From Acestrorhynchus altus (Eukaryota; Chordata; Actinopteri; Characiformes; Acestrorhynchidae), in the NCBI GenBank assembly GCA_034509495.1, contig CM067513.1, forward strand, positions 17,072,047 to 17,136,046: a stretch of DNA of 64,000 nucleotides, given 5' to 3'. Made by a program: the position numbers and the translations under genes. The notes under the pieces are model-generated. The model saw only the letters and a program-made list of their open reading frames with translations, ran no database searches and was not told where the DNA came from. This document shows, piece by piece, positions 1 through 13,189 of the stretch (position 1 is its first letter; the number at the start of each line of letters is the position of its first letter).

Positions 1-660
1 TGACCAAGAATGGTCATTCTGACAGAGCTCCACTGTTGTCCTGTGGAGAGAGGAGAACCTTTCAGAAGGACAACATTTTTGCAGCATTCCACCAATCAAG
101 CCTGTAGGGTAGAGTGGCCAGATGGAACTCAGTTGTCAGTAAAAGGCACACGTCCAAATGACTCTTACACCACAAGAAACAAAATCATCTGCTCTGATGA
201 AACAAAGATTGACCTCTTTGGCCTCACTGCCAAGCATCATGTCTGAGGGCAACCAGTCACTGCTCATCACCTAGCCAATACCATTCCTACAGTGAAGCAT
301 GGTGGTGGCAGCATCATTCTGTGGGGATGTTTTTCTTCAGCAGGAACTGGGAGACTAGTCAGGGTCAAGGGAAAGATGACTGCTGCAATATACAGAGACA
401 TCTTTGATAATAACCTGCTCCAGAGCAATCTGGACCTCAGATTGGGAGGAAGGTTTATCTTCCAGCAGGGCAATGACCCTAAGTGCACAGCCAAAGGAGT
501 GGCTTCAGGACAACTATGGCCTTGATTGGCCCAACCAGAGTCCAGACTTGAACCTGATTCAATATCTCTGGAGATATCTAAAAATGGCTGTGCACTGATG
601 CTTCCCATCCAATCTGATGGAGCTTGAGAGGTTCTGCAAAGACAAATGCGAGAAACATGC
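1..660 (+). mobile_element. Tc1-like transposon, decayed, + orientation
   Basis: Typical Tc1 transposase remnants with stops and frameshifts. VKHGGGSIILWGCFSSAGTG-like sequence starts at about 290, a QQGNDPKCTAK block lies near 465, and NQSPDLNLIQYLWRYLKMAV appears near 530. The left part is cut by the window edge. No intact reading frame remains. Confidence 0.9.
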
Positions 661-862
661 CAAAAACAGGTGTGCCAATCTTTTTTATATATATAATTTA
701 TAAAAATGTATCATTTTTATCATTTTCTCGCCCCTACCAATTTAGACATGCCAATTACCCATCCCCCTACATTATGTGCCAGGGGGGAGAGAGCATCCAC
801 CTGTTTCCTCCTTCCTTCTGTTTTTCTTTTGTATAAATGCTTATTTCATTCAATGAAATGAA

Positions 863-863
<1 letters not shown>

Positions 864-932
<69 letters not shown>
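864..932 (+). repeat. (GT)n microsatellite
   Basis: About 34 uninterrupted GT units. The surrounding 950-1640 shows no recognisable gene or element. Confidence 0.98.
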
Positions 933-934
<2 letters not shown>

Positions 935-1640
935 TCAACTTCTGCTTTTTGTATATCACAAGAACTGCAACAATAGCACTGAGACATCACTTTCTTAAAG
1001 AGAAGAGAAAATGAAAGTAGGTTGCAGCCACTTTCCTCCCATTTCAGCATCATAAGGTTAACCACTGCTGTGCTTGTCCTGTCCTCATGAGCTTGGGCCT
1101 GTGTGCTCATCTTTCCACCGTTTAACAACACACCCATTTCATCAGCTGATGAAGATAAAGGGCTGTATAGTCCAGATACTTTCTTTTTTTGCTTGACAAA
1201 AGCTAAAAGAAGAGCTGACATGTTCTGTTCTTATCTGTGCCAGATCTGTCTGCTGATAACAAACTGTCAACTTTCTCTCACTGCTCTCTTCTATTTTTTA
1301 CCCTCTCTGACATGGTCATGTGATGAAGCTCTCGCTTTCCCTCTCCATTTCTTTTTTACACATTACAGCCTTGGCTTGTATATTCATTTATTTGGCCAAT
1401 GAAACTGGCCGATAAAGGCAACCTGTGAATTTATTGGCATTAGTGGAGATGCCACCAACAACACACTGAAAATCATCATTAATGCTGTATATAATTTTGG
1501 ATTGAGGCAGTGCCAAGAGTCAGACATTTCTATAGTTATACAGCAGTTAACACTTCCGCTGTTTGCTTTTATCATAGTAATTCAGGCCTGAACACAAAGC
1601 ACCAACATAGATGAAAGATATTTCATTTAGAGTGAATCTG

Positions 1641-3035
1641 GAAAGTATTAACAGCTTCAGTTCCTGCACATTTTATGTTACAGCCTTATTCCAAAATGGA
1701 TCAATTCTTTATAAACACAATACCCCACAAAGTGAGAAACGTTTGTTTGAAATCTTTACAAATTTATTAAAAAAAAACCCCACAAAAATATAACATGTAC
1801 ATAAGTGTTCATAGCCTTTGTTCAATATTTTGTCACCTTTGGCAGCAGTTACAGCCTCAAGTCTTTGTGAGTGTGATGCTACAAGCTTGGCACACCTGGT
1901 TTTGGGAAGTTTCTCCCATTCTTCTTTGCAGATCCTCTCATGCTACTTCAGTTGGATGGTGAGTGTCTGTGCACATCCATCGCCAGAGATGTTCAATCAG
2001 GTTCAAGTGTGGACTCTGGCTGGGTCACTCAAGGACATTCACAGAGTTGTCCCGAAGCCACTCCTTTGTTACCTTGTCTGTGTGCTTAAGGTCATAGTCC
2101 TGTTGGAAGATAAACCTTCATCCAAGACTGAGGTCCAGAGCAATCTGGAGCAGGTTATCATCAAGGATGACTCTGTACGCTGCAGTCATCTGTCCCTCGA
2201 CCCTACAGTCTCCCAGTTCCTGGTGCAGAAAAACATCCGCACAACATGATGCTGCCACTATCATACTTCATTGTCGGAATGGTATTAGCTGTAGGTGATG
2301 CTCCAGAAATGATACTTGGCATTCAGGCTAAAACGTTCAACGTTTTTCTTTTTTTTCAACATATTTCTTTCCTTTATGTGCCTTTTGACAATCAGCAGAT
2401 GGGCTGCCATGTCACTTTTACAGAAGATTGGCTTCCATCTGGCCACACTGTACAAGCCTGATCAGTGGAGTGCTGCAGAAATGGTTGTCCTTCTGGAAGT
2501 TTCTCCTCTCACCACAGAAGTTATGGTGCTTTTTCAAATTGACCATTGGGTTCATGGTACTTCTTCCTCCTACCACAACCACTGTTAGGCCAGGCAGCCA
2601 GCATTGGGACCTTCAGTGCAGCAGAAGTTGTTCTGTACCCTTCCCCAGATCTGCCTCTCAATACAATCCTGTCTCAGAGCTCGACAGACATTCCTTAAAC
2701 TTCATGGCTTGGTTTGTGCTCTGACATGCACTGTCTATTATCAGACCTTAAATAAACAGGTGTGTGTCTGTCCAAATCATGTCCAATCAACTGAATTTTC
2801 CACAGGTGTACTCTAATCAAGCTGAAGAAGCATCTGAAAGATTCCAAGATCATTGGAAACAACATGCACCTGAGCTCAATTTTGAGTGTCATGTCAAAAG
2901 CTGTGATTACTTATGCAAAATTTTTAAACTTCTCACATTGTCACCATGCGGAATCGTATTGAAGGAAAACATGAATTGAATCCATTTTGGAAAAAGGCTG
3001 TAACATAAAAAGTACTATGTACTATGAATACTTTC
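1641..3035 (-). mobile_element. Tc1-like transposon with both inverted ends, - orientation
   Basis: Matching inverted ends: gttacagccttattccaaaa near 1676 pairs with ttttggaaaaaggctgtaac near 2984, and the outer gaaagtatt at 1641 pairs with gaatactttc at 3026. Inside, on the - strand, are frameshifted transposase remnants of the same general type as the element at 1-660. Not functional. Confidence 0.88.
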
Positions 3036-3039
3036 TTAA

Positions 3040-3180
3040 TTTGTCCAATGTCCATCTGAATTAAATCCCAGGTTAAATGCCAAAGGAGCGTTCCAGTTTA
3101 CTGCTCTGTCCAGGTGTACATGCTCGACCTGCATGCAAATTCAGACTGTTCAGTGAGAAGGGGTTTTATAAGACAAAAGC
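3040..3180. repeat. Fragment of dispersed foldback-type family
   Basis: Shares the strings taaatgccaaaggagc, a 'tttactgctctgtcc' type block and 'cctgcatgca' with the copies near 57700-57800 and 59620-59700. It abuts the right end of the Tc1-like element. Confidence 0.5.
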
Positions 3181-3204
3181 ACAAAAAAAGTGCAAACAAC
3201 AAGT

Positions 3205-4288
3205 ATGTTGTTAATATTTACTGATTAATAAGCTCAAGCATGAGCACAAGTGAGAAAATGTTGATGGGATCTGTCTCTGACCACCTCCGAATGTGGTTTG
3301 AGTGATCGGATCGTAATCTGTACACCATGCATCTTGGGTGTTTACATCTGTGTTTTCATGTGGAAAAGTGAAATCCGTACATGATCCAGTTACCAAAGAA
3401 AGCATGCTAATGCTAGGTGTAATCAGTATCTTATAGCACTCTTGTTCTAGGTTTTGTCAATCAAAAACTATAAAGTCTATTTCAACAAATAAGAAAACAT
3501 TATTTTTTAGGGCATTTGAATAACAAAGTTGGACAGCTCACCTTTAAACCAGCAGTTCTGATATGGGCGTAAGGCCATTGTACTTTCACAATGCCAACAG
3601 TTAGACAGTTGTGCTGCTTGGGAGCCGCCAGGAGACATAAAATAATTCCAATAAAAAATGTCTGACATTTTACATAGTATATGGGAAGCTGAATAGTAGT
3701 GTAATAACAAGGAGATGATGAGGATCTCTTCTTCTCTCTGTTCTGGCCTTTTATGCAGAGAGAGAGTGACTCAGATCATCTTGTGAACCCCCTGGCTTCT
3801 GTTGGCCAAGTGTCTGTTTCAGCAGAAGCTGCTCCCAACCCCCACCACACCCAGCCCACCACCCAACGCATGCACACACAGACACACACGCACTTCTCTT
3901 CCTTTCCCCAACTGTCATCCTGCGGTCAACTTCACGCAGAAGACACTGACCTGGAAACGGCTCTGTCTGAAGCCTGAGCCCGTCTTCCCGTTGAGCCTGA
4001 TCTGCGGTCAGTTTGCTGTGATCTGAGCTTATTGTGATGTAGGCCCCCCATGGCCTGTTTGCCTATCAGAGAGTGCATCACTGCCTGAACAGTGAAAGAG
4101 TGAGTCAGCGATTCATAGGTCAGCTGTCAGTCTGAATCGCGCTCACAATGAGGTTTATGTGTTGTGTGTGTGTGTGTGTGAGAGGGAGAGAGAGGAAGAG
4201 GTTGATGGACGTATCATGTGCTTGAGAAGAGGACATACTGTGTGTGAGAGCATGTGGGAGTATTGCCTAGTTTTAGTTTTTATTTGCT

Positions 4289-4324
<36 letters not shown>

Positions 4325-5125
4325 TCACACACACACACACAACAGATTCATTTCTAGAAGAGAAAAGGGGCAAAATTGCCTTTCACTATTTTGCTCACTG
4401 TGTTCTCTGAGTGGACTTAAGTCTTGCAGCCATTTGATCTCCTGGCTTTCTGTGAATCTTCTTCATTGCTGTTTCCTCCTGTGTTAAAAAAAAATCAGCT
4501 AAATGCTCATATTTAAAGGAGAATGTTTGAAGAAACTGGGTGATGTGATATAAATTCAAAAATCAAGGTTACTAAAGACAGGAATGTTAAGGATCAGATT
4601 CGGGCTATTGAAACTGTTTATAGGCGGATCTTAGCCGAGTGGCATCTAGCACTATTTAGGTACTCTGGTTCCTAGAACGAAAGAATGTATAGAGTACAAT
4701 ATGAAAATGTTACAGTGGAACATTTAACATATCTGTGATTTTCACTCTGTTTGAGATGGTTTTCCTGCTGACGTTTGTCTGCCATTTTTGCCAAAGATGC
4801 CAGAGGAGTTCACTCCTACCACCTCTTTACTCTTGAATTATGACTGATTAGAAATGAGATCTTAATTTTATCATCAGTGGAACTGCACACCTCTCCACTG
4901 CAGTGATTTAAAGTAACGGGAGCTGATTGATCAAGAGGGTCCGTCAGACTGGATTATAAGATATTAAACACACTCTATAATAGTAAGCATGAGAAACTGT
5001 TACATGTAAGTATTGTGATATGTTTTGCACTCCTGCATTTTCAAAAACACAACACCATTTTTATTAGTTTTACATGTAAAAATTGGGGCACACGGTGGTT
5101 TGTTTTGTGCCTTGATTAAACCCTG
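3205..5125. other. Gene-free stretch with small microsatellites
   Basis: No exon or recognisable transposon. A short (GT)n lies at 4161-4180, and a composite (TC)n(AC)n at 4290-4342. The open frames here are short and compositionally biased. Confidence 0.6.
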
Positions 5126-5129
5126 AATG

Positions 5130-5965
5130 CTACATAGCCTTGCGAAAGTGCTCACCCTTTTTGGCATTTGTCAAGTTTTGCTACCTCACAACCTGGAATG
5201 TTGATTAAAAGTTGATTCTTTGAGTCAGTGATTTGTAGAACCCTGTTTTGTGGCAATTAGAGCTGCAAGTTGCATGAGCTTGTCAAACTGCTCCAGCTCC
5301 TTTAAGTTAAATGTTTTCCACTGGTGAACAGCAATCTTCAAGTCTGACCTCGGTCTGGGCTTTGACTAGGCAATTCCAATGCATTTACACGTTTCCCGTT
5401 TAACCATTTGAGGATTGTTTTTGCAGTATTCTTTGGGTCAGTGTCTTGTTGGAAGGTGAACCTCCATCCCAAGCTCAAATCACTGACAGACTGAAACAGG
5501 CTTTGCTTAAGAATATGCCTGTATTTACCACCATTCATCTTTCCCTCGACTTGTTTCCCTGTCTCCGCATAATGCTGCCAGCCCCCATGTTTCACTATGG
5601 GGATGGTGTTCTTGGAGTGATGAAGTGTTTGCTTTGCACCAGGCATATTTTTTTCTTAGTGGCTGAAAAAGTTACATTTTAGACTAACATTTGGGGAGTC
5701 ACATGCCTTTTGGCAAATTCAAAATCAGCCTTCTTATTTATGCCTGAAAGTAAAGGGTTTTTTCTGGCCACTCCTCTGCATCTTTGTAAACAAATGCTGG
5801 TGCATAAATTGTATTCTGAAAACAGCTACTTCTCTGAGGCTGTAGAACAGTTGACTGTGAAATGTCAGCTTCACTGTTTACCTTGTGAGCGTATGGTGTT
5901 GTTCATCATTGCTGTCTATAGCACTCAGGGGCTTTTTACATGGTGGCTGGGGATTTTTACCACGT
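5130..5965 (-). mobile_element. Tc1-like transposon fragment, - orientation
   Basis: The left end cttgcgaaagtgctcaccc resembles the terminal repeat of fish Tc1-like elements. Within 5338-5646 on the - strand there are transposase remnants (KHGGWQHYAETG-like, a FQQDTDPKNTAK block, LPSQSPD). It ends abruptly where LINE-like sequence starts near 5970. Confidence 0.85.
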
Positions 5966-5969
5966 AAAC

Positions 5970-7800
5970 CTGACAGACATTTTGCTGAAGTTTTATCAGC
6001 ACATCACCCTGCGAACATAGGAAAACAACACACTGGACAGTGTTTATAGCACCGTACGAGATGCATACAGAGCTGCCTCCGGCTCACACCTGAATCGCTC
6101 TGATCACATCTCCATTTTGCTGGTTCCTGCGTACCATCACCTGCTGAGATGCTCCAGACCTACACAAAAGGCATTCAATGTGACCCAGTGTCGGTGACAC
6201 TGCAGGACTGCTTTGAACGCACAGGTCTGGCAGGGATTCTGCTGTGAGGCGTAGCTGGATCTGGAAGAAAACACATCTGCTGTCCTTGGATACATCAGCA
6301 AGTGTGTTGAAGATGTCACCCCCACCTGGACTGTGCTACCCAAGCCAGAACCCCTGGCTGAATGCAGATCACTGTACTCTGCTGGAAGCCAGGGATGCTG
6401 CCTTCAGTTCTGGCGATTCACAGGAATTCAGGTGATAAGAATTCAATTCGGGTATTAAGAGGGCCAAAGCCACATATGCACAGAAGGTCCAGAGACATTT
6501 CTCCTCCCAGGATCCATGGAACATATGGAAGGGCATTAAGTGCATCAGAGACTGTAATGCCCGAGATGCACAATGCCCTATGGACCTTTCACTGCCTGAT
6601 GCTCTCAAAAGGTTCTACACTTGCCTTCAGGACCCAAACACACCCCCCCAGTTCAAGACTCATTCCACCACCTGGAGAAAAGTCCCTCAGCAGAAGTAAG
6701 GAGGACCCTACAAAGCTACTTGCCCTGCCAACGTCCCTGGCAGGGGGATGAGGCACTGTGCTGACCAGCTGTGTGAGGTGCTGGCTGATATCTTGAACTC
6801 CTCCCTCATCCAGGCAGTTGTCCTCACCTGCCTGAAGACTGCCACCATCATTCCAGTTCCCAAGTGATGGGTCTGAATGAATACCAGTCAGTAGCCCTCT
6901 CCCTGATAGTCACAAAATGCTTTGAATGACAGGTTATGGCCCGCATCAAAGCCACCATCAACATCAGCAGACACCCACATCAGTATGCATACCATGAGAA
7001 CCGATCCACAGAGCATGCCATCTCTTCTCTGTGGTCCACGTTGCCCTCACCCACCAGAAGGATTCTCATGTCCGCATGCTCTTCACATCTGCTTTTAACA
7101 CCTTGATTCCCAAGACCCTGACTCAGAAACTCCTCACATTCTGACTGCACTCCTCCCTCTGTAATTAGGTCCTGGATTACTGACCGAGAGACAGCAGTCT
7201 GAGAGGATCCACAACATCTCCTCCAACATAATCCGTGGCACTGGCTCCCCTGAGGGCTGTGCTCACATTCCCAACCAGGCTTTTGCATTGTTACATTTGC
7301 AGATGACGCAGTGGCTGGATGCATCAAAAACAGTGATGAGTTCAGCTACAGGCAGGAGGTGGAACACCTGGAGGGTTGGTGCATAATCTCTGCATTAATG
7401 TGAAGAATACAAAGAAGATGATTGTGGACTACAGGATGGGCAGACACATCCACCCCTGTTACAGGTCCTTGGGTGTGCACCTGGGACAACAGCAGGCAGG
7501 AAGTTGTGAAGCATTAAATGTAGATCCACCAGACTGAGAAACAGCTTCTTCCCTAAAGCTGTTAGACTGCTTGACACAAACTAGTCACTCGACACTTTAT
7601 CCATCCTGCTGTTTCTTTCTCTTCACTCATAAGCTACTATATTCATATCCATCTATTCACAACTGTAGTTCATGTTGCTGTTTATGGCACATTATTTATT
7701 ATTACTTTTATTTACTCTTTACTTTCATATTCTGTCTTTTTAACAGTTTACTCTTATATTTTTATAAACTGTTTATTTGAAATGCATTGCTTTTTGGATG
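5970..7800 (+). mobile_element. Non-LTR retrotransposon (LINE), decayed
   Basis: Broken reading frames give endonuclease-linker to reverse transcriptase remnants: LNRSDHISILLVPAY near 6090, then a block resembling YQSVALSLIVTKCFE near 6885, HQYAYHENRSTEHAIS near 6985, the catalytic FADD box at 7296-7307, and a 3' part ending with RLRNSFFP-like sequence near 7535. The pattern is that of L2/CR1/Rex1-type LINEs of fish. Many stops; inactive. Confidence 0.85.
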
Positions 7801-7974
7801 TAATTGGGACCTTGAGATTAAACCTCACGTACCACATGGGATGAGAATGGCAAGAAATTTGCTTGAATACTTGAATGTGTATTATATCGCCAGGTTCCTC
7901 TAAATGAATCTGTCCAGAATTATATATACTGCTCAGCCAGCAGAGAATGGCTGTGGCCAAACTGGAACCCTATT

Positions 7975-8260
7975 TATAGGGGTTGGACAATGAAACTGAA
8001 ACATCTGGTTTTAGACCACAATCATTTATTAGGATGGTGTACTAGGGCCTCCTTTTGCAGCCAATACAGCATCAATTTGTCTTGGGAATGACATTTTTTG
8101 GACACAATCCCGGTTAGCACCCGAACATCCCTTTCAGGCAGCTTCCTCTTGCGTCCACAGTTAATCCTGTTGGATGTGGTTCATCCTTCTTGGTGGTGCT
8201 TGATGTGTTCTCTTATAGCTACCTAGCTAAGCCAGTGATGGTTACAAGCCACTGGATGTA
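7975..8260. mobile_element. Tc1-like terminal fragment (GGGGTTGGACAAT family)
   Basis: Starts ggggttggacaatgaaactg and continues into aagcctccttttgcagcc-like sequence. The same family recurs at 18773-19275, where both ends are present. Confidence 0.8.
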
Positions 8261-8499
8261 TGTTATTTCTCATGGACGGATTATGTTTGTAAGCAACAAT
8301 TAATTGAACATTCTGCATTGATTATGATTAATGAACAATTATTTATTATTAATGTAAACAAAGTTAATATTGCATTTCTTGCAAACAAAATACTTAATTT
8401 TGTGAAATAGTAGAAAATTGCTTCTTTCCTCTGGAGTCCCACAAACCTCAAGGTGATCCTCTAGAGGCTTACTGTTTTGCATAACCAACTATTCAGCCA

Positions 8500-9120
8500 C
8501 CCCTAACCAATGCTCACAAGCAGAAATGGTTGCAGTGGGTCCAGATATAGAGGAAAACTAATTTTCAAATAGTCTTATTTATTGATGAGTGCCATGCAAC
8601 CCTGGATGGTCCAGATGGATGGAGTAGTGGCTGGTTGTTGGATGGCCATCAAGTCCCAACAAGACTGCAATGCAGCAAGGAGGTGGTGGAGTCATGTAGG
8701 CCAGAATCATGGATAGGCCCCTTTAGGGATCCTGTTTATAGAGTTTATAGAGTTTCTGACTGACAACCTTCTTCCATGGTACAAATTTTCTTGGTACAAT
8801 AATTTTCTTGCGTGACATTGCACCATCTCATGCTACAAAGAATACCTATTGGCTACTATGGATATCAAAGGAGAGAAATTCATTGTGTGGCCACCGTCCT
8901 TCCACCTGACCTCAACCCAGCTGAGAACCTTTGGAGTATCCTAAAGCAAAATAACTATGGAGGTGGGAGGCAGGTCACATCTAAACAGCAGCTCTGAGAG
9001 GCTATTCTGACATCCTGCAAAGCAATTCAAGCAGAAGCTTTCCAAAAATTCACAAGCTCAATAGATGCAAGAATTGTGAAAGTGATTCCAAAGAAAGGAT
9101 CCTATGTTGACGTGTAACCT
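8500..9120 (+). mobile_element. Tc1-like transposase remnant, + orientation
   Basis: The frame at 8812-8997 ends with LPPDLNPAENLWSILKQN then YGGGRQVTSKQQL, the C-terminal part of Tc1-like transposases including the last acidic catalytic residue in the PAENLW block. Upstream bases (8580-8700) hold a degraded middle section with DGPDGWS-like sequence. Frameshifted throughout. Confidence 0.85.
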
Positions 9121-9124
9121 GGCC

Positions 9125-9915
9125 TGTCTTTTTGATTGATATAGCTTTTGATTTAATGTCTGATGCAATATTTTTTTGCATCACAACAGAAACAGGGGTT
9201 CTTTTCCGCTTCATGGCCCACCTGTTTATACCTCGAAAGCATAATGGCCCCTAAGAAAACAAAGCTCTTTTCATATAAAATTATTTTTGCCTTTTATTTC
9301 TCAAATCTAAAGTTTTCTTTATATGTCTGTATATACTGTATGTCTCTGTGTCCACAATCTGCCTACTTTTGCTGTGACATCATGTCTGATATAGTCTGGA
9401 TTGCACTTATAGAGGATGTTTTGCTTTTTGTGAGTGTCAACATTTTCTTTGTTTCTTTAATACTTCTGTTTTTAAGTTTGAGCATCACTCATCTCTTGAT
9501 TTGTTTTCTTTTACATTTTCATACAGAATTTTATGATTCAAAGTACCATTACCAGTCCATTATGGACTACTGCCTCCCCCTGAGAATGGGCCTGCAGACC
9601 ACTAGACAGTGCTTCACAGCCCACTAGTGGTACCCAGCCCACAGGTTGAAAAACCCTGAGATACAGTACTTACATAAATACCAACTGGGAAAAGCCCATA
9701 TTTGGTTGTGAGAATAAACCTAAAAGACCCAAACAGGGCAGATTGCATGTTCTAAGAACCAAAATATCCAGAACATTCAAATAATGTTCTGATAAACATA
9801 CAATTTCTAACTGTATGTCCACAAAACCAAAGTCATTTTAACCCCGATCTTAATACCACAAGAGCTTTTTACAATATACAATACACACCAAGATATTTCT
9901 GTTTTTTGAAAATTT
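9125..9915. other. Gene-free, AT-rich; weak hAT-like end
   Basis: A 154-codon frame at 9163-9627 is Phe/Leu/Cys-rich and has no recognisable domain. Around 9590-9660 sequence such as acaggttgaaaaaccctga resembles hAT element ends of fish. Nothing else recognisable. Confidence 0.4.
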
Positions 9916-10260
9916 TTCAAGTCAAGGCTTTTTATTGTCATTACATCTGAGTACAGGTACACAGTACAATGAAATTGTACTTATTGACCGTGGCATTGCA
10001 ACATAGAGCAGCAATACAGTATGACAACATAAAGTGCAAACACTACAATAAATACAGCAAACTAGAGACAGTTTAATGGACAGGACAGGACAGTGCAGTA
10101 CTGAGTGGTACAATGAAGAGAAAAGTTTGTGTTGAGAATAAGGGGCAAGAGATATGTAACACACTGTAACATATAGATGTACATGATAACAGCAGTTACT
10201 GATGTAGAGAGTTCTGAGTGAGCAGCAAACAAGTTAACATGGATAGTCAAAGAAGGCGAT
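9915..10260. repeat. Dispersed repeat (LINE/SINE 3'-end type)
   Basis: The start tttttattgtcattac and the acagtacaatgaaattgtac block are typical of a widespread fish repeat. No coding capacity. Confidence 0.55.
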
Positions 10261-10887
10261 GAAATATTATGAGCTGGAAGATTTGAATTAAATATTTGGA
10301 AGAAATAAACTAAGAATCAAAAGCTGCTGAAGAAAAAAAAAGAAAATTCAAATTAATAAATGAATGACAGACGACCTTGGCGTGACTGACATCCAGTCAT
10401 CCAGCTTGTTACTCTGCACTTAGTGACTGTACACTGGTGTGTGACTATGTGTTTAAATAAAAGTGATCTCTTCAGAATACACTGTAAAGCGTACTGTACT
10501 GTACTGTACTGTGCCTGTCAGAATAACAGGTAACATATCTTCTTGTTTCCCACGGAATCACAGGCCTGTATTCAGTGTTCAGAAGCCACAGGGCAAATAG
10601 AAGAGCTCATCAACTGAGCTGTAATGCTGTCAACACGACTACCAGCCCAGGTCCTCTTTGAAAGTGCAGTGCTTTTGATGTATTGCTGTGTGTGTAGCTC
10701 CGTCATAAGTAAAGCTGTACAATAGAGTGTTGGCTCTTTTATTGCGCTTAACATGGAAACAGCTCTCCTCTCTCACAGTGAGCCAGTCCTTTAATCTGCT
10801 GCAGAATGTGAATAATCTGTTAATAACATCAGCCTGTTTTATGATTAACACGCAGACAGCATGGGCTAAAGTAATCTTTCTTAGAAT

Positions 10888-10940
<53 letters not shown>

Positions 10941-11464
10941 AGTGGGCAGCTAAGGACAAAAATATCACCATGTCCTCAGGAGACCAGCCTTGTACACACC
11001 TACACTTGTTTAAATTCTTTCTTTGTTTACGTCCAAAATACTCTATAATTCCACAGAGCTTATCAGACAGGGGGGATGTTTTCAAAGGGGTCAACCGTCC
11101 CACATGCTCCATTGTAATCATTAATTTTGACTTTTTTGATGAAAAAACATTACAACACAATTATCATAATCTGTGATGGGTCTGGTCAAAATTTCTGTTA
11201 CTATGAATAAGTGAGTAATGATGATCTAGACCAAATGGTCTAAAGTTGAAGATGAATCATTTCTAGAGGGAAAAAAAGAAGCTTCCCAAAAGATAGGATT
11301 TCTCAGACACCAAGGCCTCTGATTTTAATGATCTTTTTTGTCTGTGACCTTTTCATAGCTATCGTTAGGAAATTACACACTAAGGAAAGGATGAGGATTA
11401 ATAAAGACTTGAAATTTGCATCACTTATCTAACATTAACTCTTTAACATCCTTACAAAGCAATC

Positions 11465-11504
<40 letters not shown>

Positions 11505-12280
11505 CATATTAATAATTAATTTCTTAAAGTTAAAGGAAAAAAATGTTATTTTATATATATTTTGTTTATATTTTTTTATTTACTTTATTAACTTTTGTGA
11601 CTTTTCAAACACATTTATTCTCTGTAGTGGTGCACCAGGGAATATTCCACCACAAACAGTCCACATGTGGAGTGATTTACATGGTGCTGATCTTCTCCAC
11701 TGCACCAAACAGGCACACTGTTGAAAGATGGATGTGGAGTTGATTGGTAGAGAGGCTGATTGGAAGAGCTGGCACAGTCAGGTTGAGAAGTTCAGCATCT
11801 AACATTAAGGGGTTAATTGTGAACAAGCTATAGCCCGAACAAGTGAATTGAGGTGTGAGATCTTATCATCTGACATCATAAATCTTTTGGGGTGTGAAAG
11901 CTTTTCTATTTGTTCACACTAACATTGACACTAAAATGACAGACGGAGTCATGTTGACCAAAGTTGGCCACTTGAAAACAGCAGATACACCACAACTACA
12001 AAAAGTCATGTTTATGATTAAGATACATTCTAAACATTATTGTTACAAAATGTGAATGTATTTAGTATATAAATATAAAATCTCAGTATTAAAAATAATG
12101 CACTCAGACCTCCATTTGAAGGTCTAGCTCAACCTCCATAACGCTCAACCCAAATTCATGCCTATGTGTTTACATGCGCTCAGAGACGAGTACACATTAA
12201 TACACAGTTCAAACTTTTCACTGTTAATAAAACTTATTTTCCGCAAAAAATTTCTGACTTCCAATTACTGAATATATGGA

Positions 12281-12281
<1 letters not shown>
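10260..12281. other. Gene-free stretch with simple repeats
   Basis: Contains (GTACT)n near 10493-10513, (GT)n at 10889-10936, and (TTA)n at 11466-11504. The long frames around 10727-11176 come from translation of the GT repeat. No gene seen. Confidence 0.6.

Positions 12282-12343
<62 letters not shown>
12282..12343 (+). repeat. (AC)n microsatellite
   Basis: About 30 uninterrupted AC units. Confidence 0.98.
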
Positions 12344-12346
<3 letters not shown>

Positions 12347-12569
12347 TGACCAGTGTGAGTGATTTATACTTTTTACTGGGTAAACTACAAATTGAACGTA
12401 GGAGGCTGAGCCAACCCGCCAGTGGCCCTAACACACTTAGGTAAATTGAAAGCAAATCAAATGAAAAATGTTTAGCACGGCTTGTTGTTTATCGCTGTCA
12501 GAGGCTAATGTGCAAATCAAGACATGGGTCACTTTTATTCTTCTGCTTGCTTCATCTTCATTCTATCTT

Positions 12570-12620
<51 letters not shown>

Positions 12621-12683
12621 CGGCATGACTCTCTGTATCTCTTAATATATATATTTTGGGTGTGTGTGTGTGTGTGTGTGTGC
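12570..12683 (+). repeat. (CT)n and (GT)n microsatellites
   Basis: (CT)n at 12570-12616 and (GT)n at 12660-12683, separated by AT-rich sequence. Confidence 0.97.
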
Positions 12684-12796
12684 ACGCAGTTTGTTTAAAT
12701 GACCATCCTGCTTCTCTCAGCCTCAGTGTTTGTCTCTCAGCAGGAGGAACACTGCCCACGAATAGCCACTGAGACAGTTTTTGTAGGGCACTAGGT

Positions 12797-12924
12797 TTTC
12801 TTCTTCTTCTTCTTCTTCTTCTTCTTCTTCTTCTTCTTGTTTTTCTTGTTCTTCTTCTTCTTCTTCTTCTTCTTCTTGTTCTTGTTCTTCTTGTTCTTGT
12901 TCTTCTTCTTCTTCTTCTTCTTCT
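12797..12924 (+). repeat. (TTC)n triplet repeat with TTG interruptions
   Basis: 128 bp of TTC units (GAA on the - strand) with scattered TTG/TTT variants, a pure polypyrimidine/polypurine asymmetry. The Glu-rich frame on the - strand is an artefact of the repeat. Confidence 0.97.
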
Positions 12925-13189
12925 AAGAGTGTAGAAAGTTGAAAATTGATTTCTTGTTGGCCTAAATTTTTCACAGTGAAAGTACGTCTGTCCTCCACCA
13001 TTCTCTTTCCCCCTTTCGTTCTCTCATACACAAACACTATTGTCTTTGTGTCCTTTACTCCTGTCGTGCATTTATTCACCTGCGTCTTTCCTCCTCCCCA
13101 TCACCTGAAGAGGAGAATCAAGGAAAAAAACAGTGTGACTGTGAAAAGCTGTGGCTCCGAATGGATGCCCATATAGAGGCAGAGAGGAA

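Noticed and set aside
1818..2249. 143-codon + strand frame
   Set aside because: Runs antisense through the Tc1-like element at 1641-3035; not a gene.
9163..9627. 154-codon hydrophobic frame as a membrane protein
   Set aside because: Composition reflects T-rich DNA; no start context, no homologue recognised, flanked by repeat remnants.
12723..13079. Glu-rich 118-codon - strand frame
   Set aside because: Translation of the (TTC)n/(GAA)n repeat.
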